This document shows, piece by piece, positions 63,925 through 64,000 of a stretch of DNA of 64,000 nt; positions within the stretch are counted from its first letter, which is position 1, and the number at the start of each line of letters is the position of its first letter. The stretch comes from Carboxylicivirga fragile (GTDB lineage Bacteria > Bacteroidota > Bacteroidia > Bacteroidales > Marinilabiliaceae). Location of the stretch: positions 24,468 through 88,467 of the forward strand of contig JAFMVD010000021.1 of the NCBI GenBank assembly GCA_025499625.1, read 5' to 3'. The position numbers and the translations under genes were made by a program. The notes below the pieces were generated by a model. The model did no database searches and was not told where the DNA came from. It saw only the letters and a list, made by a program, of their open reading frames with translations.

Positions 63925-64000
63925 CATATTACTTTGATAATTAAATAATTATCACTATTTTAATGATATAATAAAACCCCGAAAACAGGCACTTTTGCCA

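Overview
The window comes from an AT-rich member of the Bacteroidota, probably a marine Bacteroidales/Marinilabiliales-type bacterium. Supporting signs are the type IX secretion (T9SS) C-terminal sorting domain on a 3079-residue protease and on a gene remnant, -7 promoter elements of the TAnnTTTG type, HipA_2-like, DUF3795 and DUF2157 families, ECF sigma and Crp/Fnr regulators of Bacteroidota type, and a mitochondrial-type aconitase. No rRNA, tRNA, CRISPR array, prophage or intact insertion sequence was recognised. The genus is an inference; the phylum is well supported.

Layout. 1-9 kb: 5' part of a MacB-type ABC permease gene, aconitase, a DMT transporter, an AAA ATPase preceded by three 14-bp tandem repeats, a secreted protein of unknown function and an S9 peptidase. 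9-18.4 kb is rich in regulators: a 7TM histidine kinase/LuxR-type response regulator pair, a second secreted protein that resembles the one at 5.8 kb, an oxidoreductase, a Crp/Fnr regulator with a palindrome before its start, an ECF sigma factor overlapping a membrane-protein gene, and a short histidine kinase. 18.4-25 kb: DbpA-like helicase, MtfA-like peptidase with a SEC-C tail, DUF2132, M28 peptidase, Gre-like protein, an orphan T9SS sorting-domain remnant and a DUF457 membrane protein. 25-30.6 kb: a minus-strand group with isochorismatase-like hydrolase, SRPBCC protein, WYL regulator, class III aminotransferase, DUF3795, a secreted LamG-like protein and MazG. 30.8-40 kb is one giant subtilisin-like protease gene. 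40-46 kb is accessory: a LytTR protein, DUF2157, a stand-alone N-terminal domain of the long RluA family, a HipA-like kinase and a rhomboid protease with a long N-terminal extension; several spacers here are long imperfect palindromes. 46-48.3 kb: a large secreted protein of unknown function, preceded by a phased 20-21 bp repeat.

48.3-61 kb is the most coherent block. oxyR and dps are divergent and share an OxyR-like box next to a Bacteroidota promoter. Then, all on the minus strand, come the genes for sulfite reduction and cysteine synthesis: a uroporphyrinogen-III methyltransferase/synthase fusion and a precorrin-2 dehydrogenase (siroheme), DUF2061, cysI, cysJ, cysK and an Rrf2 regulator, followed by an Omp85-like protein and a Cys/Met-metabolism PLP enzyme. 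The Rrf2 protein looks like CymR: no cysteines, a C-terminal isoleucine tail, cysK 34 bp downstream, and three matching 17-bp operators in its own promoter region. This suggests a self-contained Bacteroidota version of the CymR-CysK cysteine switch. Two copies of a hairpin-bearing intergenic element lie just upstream of the two siroheme genes. The window ends with a c-type cytochrome lipoprotein, a pRiA4b ORF-3-like protein, miaA and a NUDIX hydrolase.
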